This document shows positions 7,881 to 15,326 of a stretch of 34,149 nucleotides of DNA, one piece after another. The stretch comes from JAATGA01 sp047605605. Lineage in GTDB: Bacteria > Pseudomonadota > Alphaproteobacteria > Rhodobacterales > Rhodobacteraceae. Under the pieces are notes generated by a model. That model was not told the DNA's origin. It saw only the letters and a list, made by a program, of their open reading frames with translations, and did not search any database. Position 1 is the first letter of the stretch; every line of letters begins with the position of its first letter. Where the stretch lies: NCBI GenBank assembly GCA_047605605.1, contig JASGFG010000039.1, positions 1 through 34,149 of the forward strand, read 5' to 3'. The translations under genes and the position numbers were made by a program.

Positions 7881-7910
7881 TTCTGGACCTAAATATCCCA
7901 CGGGGGTGAT
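7881..7910 (-). repeat. Dispersed intergenic repeat, copy on the minus strand
   Basis: Read on the minus strand, this stretch gives ATCACCCCCGTGGGATATTT followed by AGGTCCAGAAA, sharing the CCC..GGATATTT core with the elements at 791 and 2510. It lies 17 nt after the Anbu stop codon. Similarity is looser than between the 791 and 27425 copies. Confidence 0.45.
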
Positions 7911-7919
7911 GAGCGATCA

Positions 7920-7942
7920 GAAATCGTCCAGTGGACGATTTC
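7920..7942. repeat. Perfect 10-bp inverted repeat with 3-bp spacer
   Basis: GAAATCGTCC (7920-7929) and GGACGATTTC (7933-7942) are exact reverse complements around AGT. The symmetry and the lower GC content of the arms stand out from the surroundings. As DNA it resembles a dimeric-regulator operator; as RNA it would be a tight hairpin, though a 3-nt loop is minimal. It lies in the gap between convergent genes, which argues for a repeat or terminator role and against a promoter operator. Confidence 0.55.
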
Positions 7943-7956
7943 CGCGAAGAACGCCC

Positions 7957-8012
7957 GGCCCGTGGCCGGGCCGGGGGGGGTGAAACCCCCGGTCCTCGGC
8001 TGGCCACGGGCC
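7957..8012. terminator. Nested hairpin between convergent genes
   Basis: The outer arms GGCCCGTGGCC (7957-7967) and GGCCACGGGCC (8002-8012) are perfect 11-bp complements. Inside, CCGGGGG (7971-7977) pairs with CCCCCGG (7986-7992). This two-level stem separates the Anbu gene from the convergent hydrolase gene ending at 8078. It has no U-tract, so it may block by structure or by Rho rather than as a classic intrinsic terminator. Confidence 0.5.
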
Positions 8013-8077
8013 ATTCCGCCAGATCCTCAATAACGCGGGACAAGCGGCGGCCCCGCAAGCGACAGGGGCGGAACCGT

Positions 8078-9016
8078 TCAACCCCTGCCGGCGGCCCGCG
8101 CGAAAAGCTCTGCCGCCGAATCGAAGAACCGCGCGCGGGTGGCGGGGGATTCCATCATCACCTCATGCTCCGCGCCGGGATAGAGGTCCAGCCTGCCACC
8201 GGGCCAGCGGGACATGCGCAGATGGACGGGCGGTGTATCCACCACCTTTTCCGCGGTGCCGAGCGCGGTCAGACAGGGCAGATCGGGCGAGGGCAGCCGC
8301 GCCAGCTCCGCGCATTCGCGCAGCGCCGCGCGCAGCCAGGCCAGGCTGGGGCCGCCAAGCGCCAGCTCGGGATGCGCCACCACCTGCCGGCGCATCCAGT
8401 TGAACATCTGAAGATCGCTGGTCAGCACATTTCCCGTGAAAGGCGCGACGGCGACATAGGATTTCGCATTGGTGCTGGGCGCATAGCGGTGCCGCTGGCC
8501 CAGCAGGTGCGCGGCCGAGCCCAGGGCCAAGGCCGCCGGGCGCATCCAGGCGGCCATGGCGATGCCCCACATCGGCGCGGAAAACACCGCAGCCTTCACC
8601 GGTAAGCCGCGCATCAGCCCGCGCAACGCGATGCAGCCTCCCATGGAATGCGACATCAGGAACCAGGGCTGCGGCAGGTCCATCCCGCGCGCCAGCGCCA
8701 TCAGCGCATCCAGATCTGCCTGATATTCGTCGAAATGGTCCACATGCCCCGACATTGCGTCGGACAGCGCCCGGTCGGCCAGCCCCTGGCCGCGCCAGTC
8801 GATCGACAGCGTGCCATAGCCCCGCGCGGCCAGTTCGGTGGCGGCCTGACTGTATTTCTCGACATATTCCGTCCGGCCGGGCAGCAAGAACACCGTGCCG
8901 CGGTCGCCCCCGCGCCATAGCGCGGCGCGCAGGCGCACGCCATCGCGCGCCCGCAGCCACAGGCTTTGCGGCACCTCCCCCTCGGCCACATCGGCGAACC
9001 AGGGCGCCGCCGTCAT
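8078..9016 (-). CDS. Alpha/beta hydrolase, monoacylglycerol lipase / lysophospholipase-like
   Basis: This 312-aa protein is a serine hydrolase. The nucleophile elbow is SHSMGG with Ser124, the oxyanion region is FLLPGRTEYVEKY, and IDWRGQGLAD is the usual 'xDxRGxGxS'-type turn. GTAEKVVDTPPVH and YPGAEHEVMMES near the C-terminus supply the expected Asp and His. This arrangement resembles PldB-type lysophospholipases and monoglyceride lipases. No signal peptide is seen, so it is probably cytoplasmic or membrane-associated. The start at 9016 is only two bases after the stop of the SCP2-like gene, so the two are an operon and may both deal with lipids; this link is inference. Confidence 0.87.
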   Translation of the reverse strand: MTAAPWFADVAEGEVPQSLWLRARDGVRLRAALWRGGDRGTVFLLPGRTEYVEKYSQAATELAARGYGTLSIDWRGQGLADRALSDAMSGHVDHFDEYQADLDALMALARGMDLPQPWFLMSHSMGGCIALRGLMRGLPVKAAVFSAPMWGIAMAAWMRPAALALGSAAHLLGQRHRYAPSTNAKSYVAVAPFTGNVLTSDLQMFNWMRRQVVAHPELALGGPSLAWLRAALRECAELARLPSPDLPCLTALGTAEKVVDTPPVHLRMSRWPGGRLDLYPGAEHEVMMESPATRARFFDSAAELFARAAGRG

Positions 9017-9018
9017 GG

Positions 9019-9306
9019 TCAGGCCAAGACCGAGCCGAGCTGCATCGCCAGGCCCATGTTGCCATCGACCGCCAGCTTGCCGGTCATGAAGGCGGCGGTG
9101 GGGTTCAGGTCACCCGACAGGATCTGCTGGAACACATCCGCATCGGCGGTCAGCGTCACATCCGCATCCTCATCCCCCGCGCGAACGCCGTTTCCATCCA
9201 GCATGATCGCGCCTTCGCCCGGGATCACGAATTTGGCGATGCCGGAAAAGCCGCCCGAAAATTTCTGCCCAAGGGTTGCGACTGCCGCGTCGATGACTGC
9301 GCTCAT
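9019..9306 (-). CDS. SCP2 sterol-carrier-like lipid-binding protein
   Basis: This 95-aa protein consists of one SCP2-type domain: MSAVIDAAVATLGQKFSGGF, then the strands AKFVIPGEGAIMLD and ADVTLTADADVFQQILSGDL, and LNPTAAFMTGKLAVDGNMGL, the 'G.l.p..af..GkL.i.Gd...a..l' pattern. SCP2 domains bind lipids or acyl-CoAs in the cytoplasm. The ATG at 9306 is preferred to 9330 because GGAG lies eight bases upstream of it, inside the longer reading. The gene leads a two-gene unit with the hydrolase downstream and is divergent from the TPR protein gene. Confidence 0.87.
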   Translation of the reverse strand: MSAVIDAAVATLGQKFSGGFSGIAKFVIPGEGAIMLDGNGVRAGDEDADVTLTADADVFQQILSGDLNPTAAFMTGKLAVDGNMGLAMQLGSVLA

Positions 9307-9380
9307 GAACCTGTCTCCGATCTCTGTCATGTGACATGCGGCATATGGCGTTTCGTCGCCGTTCCGCTAGTCTGTCCGTT

Positions 9381-9938
9381 ATGAAAGCCACGAGAAGGTT
9401 ACACAATCGTATCGTTGCGGCAGTTCTGCCGGTTTTCCTTGCATGGCCCGCCCATGCGCAGCCCACCAAGATGGACGACCTGTTCTCGCGGCTGAAATCC
9501 GCCGACGAGGCGACGGCGGTGCGCGTCGAGCGCGAGATCGAACTGGAATGGTCGAAATCCGGCTCGCCCTCGATGGACCTGCTGTTGCAGCGCGGCAAGG
9601 ATGCGCTGGACAACAACCAGCCCGAAGTCGCGATCGAGCATCTGACCGCGCTGATCGACCATGATCCCGATTTCGCCGAAGGCTGGAACGCCCGCGCCTC
9701 GGCCTGGATCGCCACGGGTGATCTTGGTCCGGCGGTGGACGATCTGTCCCATGCGCTGACGCTGAACCCCCGGCATTTCGGCGCGCTGGCCAGCCTCGGC
9801 CTGATCTTCGAGGAGATCAACAAGCCGGAAAAGGCGCTGGAAGCCTATCGGGCGGCCCTTGAACTCAACCCCCAGATGGCCGACGTAAAGGACGCGGCAA
9901 AGCGGCTGGAAGGCCAGCTTGCCGGGCAGGACATCTAA
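9381..9938 (+). CDS. Exported tetratricopeptide-repeat protein
   Basis: This 185-aa protein begins MKATRRLHNRIVAAVLPVFL with cleavage likely after AWPAHA, a standard Sec signal peptide, so the mature protein is periplasmic. At least three TPR units follow: LLLQRGKDALDNNQPEVAIE, FAEGWNARASAWIATGDLGP and FGALASLGLIFEEINKPEKA, ending with a helix KDAAKRLEGQL. TPRs mediate protein binding; the partner is unknown. The ATG at 9381 is chosen over 9336 because it starts the signal peptide. No Shine-Dalgarno is seen; TAGTCT lies seven bases upstream of the ATG, compatible with a leaderless message. It ends nine bases before the helicase gene, so the two may be co-transcribed. Confidence 0.85.
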   Translation: MKATRRLHNRIVAAVLPVFLAWPAHAQPTKMDDLFSRLKSADEATAVRVEREIELEWSKSGSPSMDLLLQRGKDALDNNQPEVAIEHLTALIDHDPDFAEGWNARASAWIATGDLGPAVDDLSHALTLNPRHFGALASLGLIFEEINKPEKALEAYRAALELNPQMADVKDAAKRLEGQLAGQDI

Positions 9939-9947
9939 GGGCGACCT

Positions 9948-12890
9948 ATGGCCGAACCCAGAAGGGTGACGGCGGTTCTCGGGCCGACGAACACCGGAAA
10001 GACGCATTACGCCATCGAGCGGATGCTGGCGCATCGCACGGGGGTCATCGGCCTACCGCTTCGGCTGCTGGCGCGCGAGGTCTATGACCGCGTTGTGGCC
10101 GCGCGCGGACCTTCGGTCGTGGCGCTGGTCACGGGCGAGGAACGCATCGTGCCCGAGCGCACCCAGTATTGGGTCTGCACGGTCGAGGCGATGCCGCTCG
10201 AGATCGGGGCCGATTTCGTCGCGGTGGACGAGATCCAGCTGTGCGCCGACCCTGAGCGCGGCCATGTCTTCACCGACCGGCTGCTGCGGGCGCGGGGGCT
10301 GCACGAGACGCTGTTCCTGGGGTCCGATACAATGCGCGGGGCGATTGCCGGCCTGGTGAACGGGTCCACCTTCGTCAAGCGCGACCGTTTTTCGGAACTG
10401 ACCTATTCAGGTTCGAAAAAGATAAGCCGGATGCCGGAACGCAGCGCCATCGTCGGGTTTTCGGTTGAAAACGTCTATGCGATTGCCGAGCTGATCCGCC
10501 GGCAAAAGGGTGGCTGCGCGGTGGTGATGGGGGCGCTGTCGCCGCGCACCCGCAATGCGCAGGTCGCGCTGTATCAGAATGGCGACGTGGATTATCTGGT
10601 GGCGACCGATGCCATCGGCATGGGGTTGAACCTCGACATCCGGCATGTGGCCTTTTCGGCCACGGCCAAATTCGACGGGCGGCGGATGCGGGCGCTTTAC
10701 CCGCAGGAGCTGGGCCAGATCGCGGGCCGGGCCGGGCGACACACCGAACCCGGCAGCTTTGGCGTCACGGGCGAGGCGCGGCCCTTCGACGAGGAAGTGG
10801 TTGAGCAGATCGAAACACACCGTTTCGCGCCGGTCAAAAAGCTGCAATGGCGCAATGCCGATCTGGAGTTCGGCACACCCGAACGGCTGATCCGCAGTCT
10901 GGAATCGCCGACCTCGAACGACTGGCTGACCCGGGCGCGCGATGCCGACGATGTTCTGGCGCTGAAGGCCCTGTCCGGCATGGACGAGGTGCGCGCCCGC
11001 CTGCGTGGCCCGCAGGATGTGCGGCTTTTATGGGATGTCTGCCGGATTCCCGATTTCCGCAGCGCGTCAGAGACGGAACACGCCCAGCTTCTGGCCCGCA
11101 TCTTCGACCATTTGACCGGGGCGGGGCGCATCCCGAACGACTGGCTGGCCAAGTCCATCGAACGGATCGACCGCACCGATGGCGACATCGACGCCATCTC
11201 GAAACGGCTGGCCTATATCCGCACCTGGACCTATGTGGCACAGCGCAAGGGTTGGGTTCAGGATGAATCCCATTGGCGGGACGAGACGCGCGCTGTAGAA
11301 GACCGGCTGTCAGATGCGCTGCACCAGCGGCTGACCCAAAGATTTGTTGACCGGCGCACGTCCGTGCTGATGCGCCGGTTGAAGCAGAAGGAGACCCTCG
11401 TGGCCGAGGTGAACGACAAGGGCGAAGTGACGGTCGAAGGCGAATTCGTCGGCCGTCTGGAAGGGTTCCGGTTCCGGCAGGATGCCGCCGCCTCGCCCGA
11501 CGAGGCAAAGACGCTGCGGCAGGCCGCGGTGCAGGCGCTGCGGCCCGAATTCCATCTGCGAGCGGACAAGTTCTACAACTCGCCCGATACCGAGCTGGAC
11601 TTCACCGAGCAGGGGGGCCTGATGTGGGGCACCACCGCCGTGGGCAAGCTGGTCAAGGGCCCTGAGGTCGCCCGCCCGCAGGTCGAACCCTTCGTGGATG
11701 AGGAAGCCGGCCCCGATGTCGCCGACAAGGTGCGCCGCCGCCTGCAGCATTTCATCGACCGCAAGGTTGCCGCCCAGTTCGAGCCGCTGTTGGCCATGGG
11801 CCGCGACGAATCGCTGACCGGCCTTGCGCGCGGTTTCGCCTTCCGTCTGGTCGAAGGTCTGGGCGTCCTGCCGCGCGATGCCGTCGCGGCCGAGGTCAAG
11901 GAGCTGGATCAGGAGGCGCGCTCTGCCCTGCGCAAGCATGGCGTGCGCTTTGGCCAGTTCACGATCTTTCTGCCACAGCTGCTGAAGCCCGCGCCGACGC
12001 GGCTGCGGCTGGTGCTGTGGTCGCTGGCCAACGGGCTGGACGAATTTCCCGAAAGCCCGCCGCCGGGTCTGGTCACGATCCCGAATGTGGATGGCGTGCC
12101 CAGGGGGCATTACACGCTGGCCGGCTATCACCCGGCGGGCAGCCGCGCGATCCGCATCGACATGCTGGAACGTCTGGCCGACCTGCTGCGGGCCAAGGAC
12201 AGCCGCGCGGGGTTCGAGGCGACGCCCGACATGCTGTCGATCACCGGCATGACACTGGACCAGTTCGCCGATCTGATGGCCGGTCTGGGCTACAAGGGCG
12301 AAAAGGCCGAACGGCCCAAGGTTCGCCCCGAGGCGGCGCCTGCCCCCGATACGACGGATGCGCCGCAGGTTCTGGCCGAGGAACTGCCCGATCCGCATGA
12401 CGGCGCCCCCGAGGTGGTGGTGGCCGATGCCGAGCCGGTGGCGGAACCTGCCGAGGTCGCGCCCGTCGAGCCGGCGGCGGTGGAGATGGAAGGCTATTAC
12501 ACCTTCACCTGGGCACCGAAGCCGCGCTTCCAGCGCCCCGAACGCGGCCCCCGCCCAGAACGGGCAGAGCGTGGCCCGCGTCGCGACGGCGCTGAGCGGC
12601 AGGGTGGCGAACGGCAAGGCGGCGAACGGGCGGCGGGCGAGCGCAAGCCGCGCGAGGAGCGTGGCCCCCGTCCCGAGGGCGACCGTTCCCGGCACGAGGG
12701 CAAGCCCGGCGGCAAGCCGCAGGGCGAACGCGGCGACCGGCATGGCGGCAAGCATGGCAAGCCGCACGGCAAGGACCGCGAAGGCGGCAACAAGGCCAAG
12801 TCCTTCGAGGCCCGCCCGCCCCGCGCCGAAAAGCCCATCGACCCCGACAATCCCTTTGCGGCGCTTGCGGCGCTGAAGGGCAAGATCTAG
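9948..12890 (+). CDS. Suv3-like superfamily 2 RNA helicase with long charged C-terminal tail
   Basis: This 980-aa protein has Walker A GPTNTGKT at residues 12-19, motif II DEIQ at 94-97 (rather than DEAD/DEAH), motif III GSDTMR near 125 and motif VI QIAGRAGRH at 257-265. This very early placement of the motor and the DEIQ box are typical of the mitochondrial SUV3/alphaproteobacterial helicase family, which unwinds RNA for degradation. After a helical C-terminal domain to about residue 785 the tail becomes disordered. An Ala/Pro/acidic stretch comes first, then about 100 residues rich in Arg, Gly, Glu and Lys (RPERGPRPERAERGPR-like repeats). The extreme end DPDNPFAALAALKGKI is probably a short conserved motif. 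AAGG precedes the ATG by seven bases. The S4 RNA-binding gene follows by 16 bases, supporting an RNA role. Confidence 0.9.
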   Translation: MAEPRRVTAVLGPTNTGKTHYAIERMLAHRTGVIGLPLRLLAREVYDRVVAARGPSVVALVTGEERIVPERTQYWVCTVEAMPLEIGADFVAVDEIQLCADPERGHVFTDRLLRARGLHETLFLGSDTMRGAIAGLVNGSTFVKRDRFSELTYSGSKKISRMPERSAIVGFSVENVYAIAELIRRQKGGCAVVMGALSPRTRNAQVALYQNGDVDYLVATDAIGMGLNLDIRHVAFSATAKFDGRRMRALYPQELGQIAGRAGRHTEPGSFGVTGEARPFDEEVVEQIETHRFAPVKKLQWRNADLEFGTPERLIRSLESPTSNDWLTRARDADDVLALKALSGMDEVRARLRGPQDVRLLWDVCRIPDFRSASETEHAQLLARIFDHLTGAGRIPNDWLAKSIERIDRTDGDIDAISKRLAYIRTWTYVAQRKGWVQDESHWRDETRAVEDRLSDALHQRLTQRFVDRRTSVLMRRLKQKETLVAEVNDKGEVTVEGEFVGRLEGFRFRQDAAASPDEAKTLRQAAVQALRPEFHLRADKFYNSPDTELDFTEQGGLMWGTTAVGKLVKGPEVARPQVEPFVDEEAGPDVADKVRRRLQHFIDRKVAAQFEPLLAMGRDESLTGLARGFAFRLVEGLGVLPRDAVAAEVKELDQEARSALRKHGVRFGQFTIFLPQLLKPAPTRLRLVLWSLANGLDEFPESPPPGLVTIPNVDGVPRGHYTLAGYHPAGSRAIRIDMLERLADLLRAKDSRAGFEATPDMLSITGMTLDQFADLMAGLGYKGEKAERPKVRPEAAPAPDTTDAPQVLAEELPDPHDGAPEVVVADAEPVAEPAEVAPVEPAAVEMEGYYTFTWAPKPRFQRPERGPRPERAERGPRRDGAERQGGERQGGERAAGERKPREERGPRPEGDRSRHEGKPGGKPQGERGDRHGGKHGKPHGKDREGGNKAKSFEARPPRAEKPIDPDNPFAALAALKGKI

Positions 12891-12906
12891 GGCGCGGACG
12901 GATCGC

Positions 12907-13260
12907 ATGGCCGGACCCGGCGCAAGGCCGAACCCGCAGGCGCAGCCAAAACTGCGCATCGACCGCTGGCTGTGGCAGGCGCGGTTCTTCCGCAGCCGCA
13001 CGACCGCGGCCGAGGAAGTGTCCGAAGGCCATGTCCGCCTCAACGGCCAGCGCATCGTCAAGCCGGGCCATGGCATCGGCGCGGGCGATGTGCTGACCTT
13101 TGCCCAGGGGGGGCGAATCCGGCTGATCCGCGTCGTGGCGCTTGGCCAGCGGCGCGGCCCCTCGGGCGAGGCGCGGGGGCTTTATGACGACCTCGACCCG
13201 CTGCCCGAGAGCGAGGACCGGGATGACGAAGCCGAGGATGGCGACATCGACGCCGCTTGA
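12907..13260 (+). CDS. S4-domain RNA-binding protein (Hsp15/HslR-like)
   Basis: This 117-aa protein has an S4 domain in residues 15-65: LRIDRWLWQARFFRSRTTAA, then VSEGHVRLNGQRIVKPGHGI and GDVLTFAQGG. That is the pattern of Hsp15 (HslR), which binds stalled 50S subunits carrying peptidyl-tRNA. The C-terminal 30 residues are acidic (ESEDRDDEAEDGDIDAA), unlike the basic tail of E. coli Hsp15, so the exact role may differ. It lies 16 bases after the helicase gene, very likely in the same transcript. A small CCCG/CGGG hairpin plus TTT follows its stop (13266-13280). Confidence 0.85.
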   Translation: MAGPGARPNPQAQPKLRIDRWLWQARFFRSRTTAAEEVSEGHVRLNGQRIVKPGHGIGAGDVLTFAQGGRIRLIRVVALGQRRGPSGEARGLYDDLDPLPESEDRDDEAEDGDIDAA

Positions 13261-13331
13261 ATGATCCCGCGTGCGGGTTTAGGTGAAGGTCCGCGCCCGC
13301 CGGGGCCGACCGCGGAAAGGGAAAGGCAGCC

Positions 13332-13670
13332 ATGACCTATGTGGTGACCGACAACTGCATCGCCTGCAAATACACCGACTGCGTCGAGGTCTGCCCGGTC
13401 GACTGCTTTTACGAGGGTGTGAACACGCTGGTGATCCACCCCGACGAATGTATCGACTGCGGTGTGTGCGAGCCGGAATGCCCCGCCGACGCCATCCGCC
13501 CGGATACCGAGCCGGATATGGATGAGTGGGTCGCCTTCAATCGCAAATACGCCGAACAATGGCCGGTGATCACCGAAAAGCGCGACCCCCTGCCGGGCTA
13601 CGAGGAACGCGACGGCGAAAAGGACAAGCTGTCCAAATACTTCATCGCCGAACCGGGCGAGGGGTCCTGA
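13332..13670 (+). CDS. fdxA: Seven-iron ferredoxin FdxA
   Basis: This 112-aa protein is nearly a textbook Azotobacter FdI-type ferredoxin: MTYVVTDNCIACKYTDCVEV, then CPVDCFYEG and HPDECIDCGVCEPECPADAI. The Cys residues at 9, 12, 17, 21, 25, 40, 43, 46 and 50 supply ligands for one [3Fe-4S] and one [4Fe-4S] cluster; the C-terminal extension DEWVAFNRKYAEQWPVITEK is typical of the family. It transfers electrons in the cytoplasm. In related bacteria the fdxA-carD order is common, but the gap here holds its own promoter and terminators, so the two are probably separate transcripts. The ATG at 13332 is preceded by AAAGG. Confidence 0.95.
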   Translation: MTYVVTDNCIACKYTDCVEVCPVDCFYEGVNTLVIHPDECIDCGVCEPECPADAIRPDTEPDMDEWVAFNRKYAEQWPVITEKRDPLPGYEERDGEKDKLSKYFIAEPGEGS

Positions 13671-13710
13671 TTCGGCAAAAATGTGATCACGATTCGCGTG
13701 AATTGCCGAA
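13671..13710 (+). terminator. Hairpin directly after the fdxA stop codon
   Basis: TTCGGCAA (13671-13678) pairs with TTGCCGAA (13703-13710), and an inner CACG/CGTG stem (13688-13691 / 13697-13700) caps it. A second perfect hairpin follows at 13735-13752 (GCGGCAC, loop TGTT, GTGCCGC). Neither has a long U-run. Together they probably end or stabilise the fdxA mRNA 3' end. Confidence 0.45.
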
Positions 13711-13760
13711 ATCCGTTTGATTCCAACCCCTAACGCGGCACTGTTGTGCCGCCGCAGTTG

Positions 13761-13789
13761 TTGGAATCATGTGAATTTTGTGTTATATA
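13761..13789 (+). promoter_or_regulatory. Promoter candidate upstream of carD, overlapping an imperfect palindrome
   Basis: TTGGAA (13761-13766), a 17-bp spacer and TATATA (13784-13789) form a sigma-70-type promoter in an AT-rich island that is unusual for this window; TATAAG two bases further is an alternative -10. Transcription would start near 13796. The sequence TTGTGTTATATAAGTATACACAA (13778-13800), with arms TTGTG/CACAA and TATA/TATA, covers the -10 and start site. This is where a repressor would bind. CarD has been reported to repress its own promoter in Rhodobacter sphaeroides, which may be relevant. Confidence 0.5.
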
Positions 13790-13796
13790 AGTATAC

Positions 13797-13858
13797 ACAA
13801 CAAGCAAGGATACCCTTTTTCGCCGCCCTTGATGCTGCTCGCTCAGGGTCGGTTTTTT
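13797..13858 (+). ncRNA. Candidate short transcript or attenuated leader upstream of carD
   Basis: Between the promoter candidate and carD, a terminator-like element falls only about 60 nt after the predicted start. The stem is CCG (13823-13825) plus CCTTGA (13827-13832) pairing with TCAGGG (13843-13848) plus CGG (13850-13852), with one C.T mismatch and a 10-nt loop. It is followed by TTTTTT (13853-13858). RNA initiated at 13797 and ending here would be a 60-nt small RNA. If polymerase reads through, the same RNA is the leader of carD, whose start is 92 nt further. Both readings are inference. Confidence 0.4.
13823..13858 (+). terminator. Intrinsic terminator upstream of carD
   Basis: A nine-pair stem with one mismatch, a loop TGCTGCTCGC and a run of six T form a convincing rho-independent terminator. 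It is too far from fdxA (150 nt, with other hairpins between) to be an obvious fdxA terminator, and it is preceded by a promoter candidate. Confidence 0.6.
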
Positions 13859-13949
13859 AGCGACATTGCCCTCACATCGCCGAGGTTTGACAACCGCGGT
13901 CGGTGGCGTGTCGTGTGAAAGGGGTCCGCTACCCAAGGAAGCGACCTGG

Positions 13950-14459
13950 ATGACCAAAACCAAGAAGCCCGAGTTCCGCCCCAACGATTTCGTCGTATAT
14001 CCCGCGCATGGCGTGGGCAAGATCGTCTCGATCGAAGAGCAGGAAATTGCCGGGCTGCATCTGGAACTGTTCGTGATCTCGTTCGAGAAGGACAAGATGA
14101 CGCTGCGTGTGCCGACGCACAAGGCGACCGAGATCGGGATGCGCTCGCTTTCGGCGCCCGATGTGGTTGCCAAGGCGCTGGACACGCTGAAGGGCAAGGC
14201 CAAGGTCAAGCGGGCGATGTGGTCGCGCCGCGCGCAGGAATATGAGCAGAAGATCAACTCGGGCGACCTGATGGCCATTGCCGAGGTCGTGCGCGACCTG
14301 CACCGCACCGACGACCAGCGCGAGCAATCCTATTCCGAGCGTCAGCTCTATGAGGCTGCCCTGGAACGCCTGACCCGCGAAGTCGCTGCCGTCTCCGGTG
14401 TGGACGAGGCCGGGGCGCAGAAAAAGGTGGATGACGTTCTTCTGTCGCGCGCCGCTTGA
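13950..14459 (+). CDS. carD: CarD-family RNA polymerase-binding transcription factor
   Basis: This 169-aa protein has the CarD/CdnL RNA-polymerase-interaction (Tudor-like) domain in residues 9-65: RPNDFVVYPAHGVGKIVSIE and LELFVISFEKDKMTLRVPTH. A helical DNA-binding domain follows, including the conserved tryptophan (KRAMWSRRAQEYEQKI). CarD binds the beta subunit and wedges the upstream edge of the promoter bubble, stabilising open complexes at many alphaproteobacterial promoters. The ATG at 13950 has AAGGAA about ten bases upstream; an in-frame upstream extension to 13866 lacks homology. A strong hairpin terminator follows at 14489. Confidence 0.95.
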   Translation: MTKTKKPEFRPNDFVVYPAHGVGKIVSIEEQEIAGLHLELFVISFEKDKMTLRVPTHKATEIGMRSLSAPDVVAKALDTLKGKAKVKRAMWSRRAQEYEQKINSGDLMAIAEVVRDLHRTDDQREQSYSERQLYEAALERLTREVAAVSGVDEAGAQKKVDDVLLSRAA

Positions 14460-14488
14460 CCTGAACGTCGGCAACCCCCAGATTGAAA

Positions 14489-14520
14489 CGGCGGTCCGGA
14501 TCGGGCCGCCGCTTTCATTT
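14489..14520 (+). terminator. Intrinsic terminator after carD
   Basis: CGGCGGTCC (14489-14497) pairs with GGGCCGCCG (14503-14511) with one T.G wobble, loop GGATC, followed by CTTTCATTT. It separates carD from the convergent cobS gene. Confidence 0.7.
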
Positions 14521-14524
14521 GGCG

Positions 14525-15247
14525 CTACAGCACGGCAATGCCGGCCATCAGCGCGCCCACCTCTGCCAGCTGCTGGCTGGCACCCAGAACATCGCCGGTC
14601 TGCCCGCCGATCTTCGTGCGCGCGACCAGCGCCACCACACATGCGGCCAGGGCCGCGCCAAAGGCCATGGGCAGCGCCGCTTCGCCTGCCGTGGCAAGGG
14701 CTATCCCCAGTCCAGCCGCCGCCGACAGACCGGCGGTCCGGGGCAGGGGGCGGCCCACGGACTGCGACAACCCGGCTCCGCGTGCATTCGGCAGGAATGC
14801 GGAAAGCGCGGCCATCGGAGCACGGGACAGGGCGGCGGCTGCGATCAGCAGAGGCCAGTCGCCGCCCGCAAGTATCGCCGTGACCGCCTGCCAGCGGACC
14901 AGCACCGTCACGATCAGCGCCAGCGTGCCATAGCTGCCGATGGCGCTGTCCTTCATGATCGCCAGCCGCCGCGCCTTGTCGCGTCCGCCCCAGAAGCCGT
15001 CGGCGCAATCCGCCAGCCCGTCTTCGTGCAGCGCGCCCGTGGCCAGCATTCCCGCGGCCAGCGCCATGCCGGCCGCGATCCCCGCAGGCAGGCCCAGTCC
15101 CAGCCCGGCCCCGCCCGCCAGTGCCGCCAGCGCCCCCACCGCCCCGCCCGCCAGCGGCCAGGCCCATGCGCCTTCGGGCCGGGGGGGCGCCAGCGGCACG
15201 GGCAGGCGTGTCAGAAGGCCAAGCGCGGCCATGATGTCGCGGATCAT
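14525..15247 (-). CDS. cobS: Adenosylcobinamide-GDP ribazoletransferase (cobalamin synthase)
   Basis: This 240-aa integral membrane protein joins adenosylcobinamide-GDP to alpha-ribazole(-phosphate) to finish cobalamin. The signature GALHEDGLADCADGFWGGRD occurs near residues 70-90, followed by KDSAIGSYGTLAL. Several Ala/Gly/Leu-rich membrane helices fill the rest. The start at 15247 (MIRDIM) has AAGGA nine bases upstream; the internal ATG at 15232 is possible. It is divergent from cobT, which makes the activated lower ligand for the same step, and the two share an 80-bp intergenic region. No cobalamin riboswitch features were seen there. Confidence 0.92.
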   Translation of the reverse strand: MIRDIMAALGLLTRLPVPLAPPRPEGAWAWPLAGGAVGALAALAGGAGLGLGLPAGIAAGMALAAGMLATGALHEDGLADCADGFWGGRDKARRLAIMKDSAIGSYGTLALIVTVLVRWQAVTAILAGGDWPLLIAAAALSRAPMAALSAFLPNARGAGLSQSVGRPLPRTAGLSAAAGLGIALATAGEAALPMAFGAALAACVVALVARTKIGGQTGDVLGASQQLAEVGALMAGIAVL

Positions 15248-15326
15248 CCTGTCATGTCCTTTCCCGGCTGGCATGGGGCGCGCACAAGGGCTAGTCCCTC
15301 GGCCAGACGACGGCAAGGAGACGATC

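Noticed and set aside
15248..15326. Cobalamin riboswitch between cobS and cobT
   Set aside because: The 79-bp gap is too short and lacks a B12-box-like element; no conserved riboswitch core was seen.
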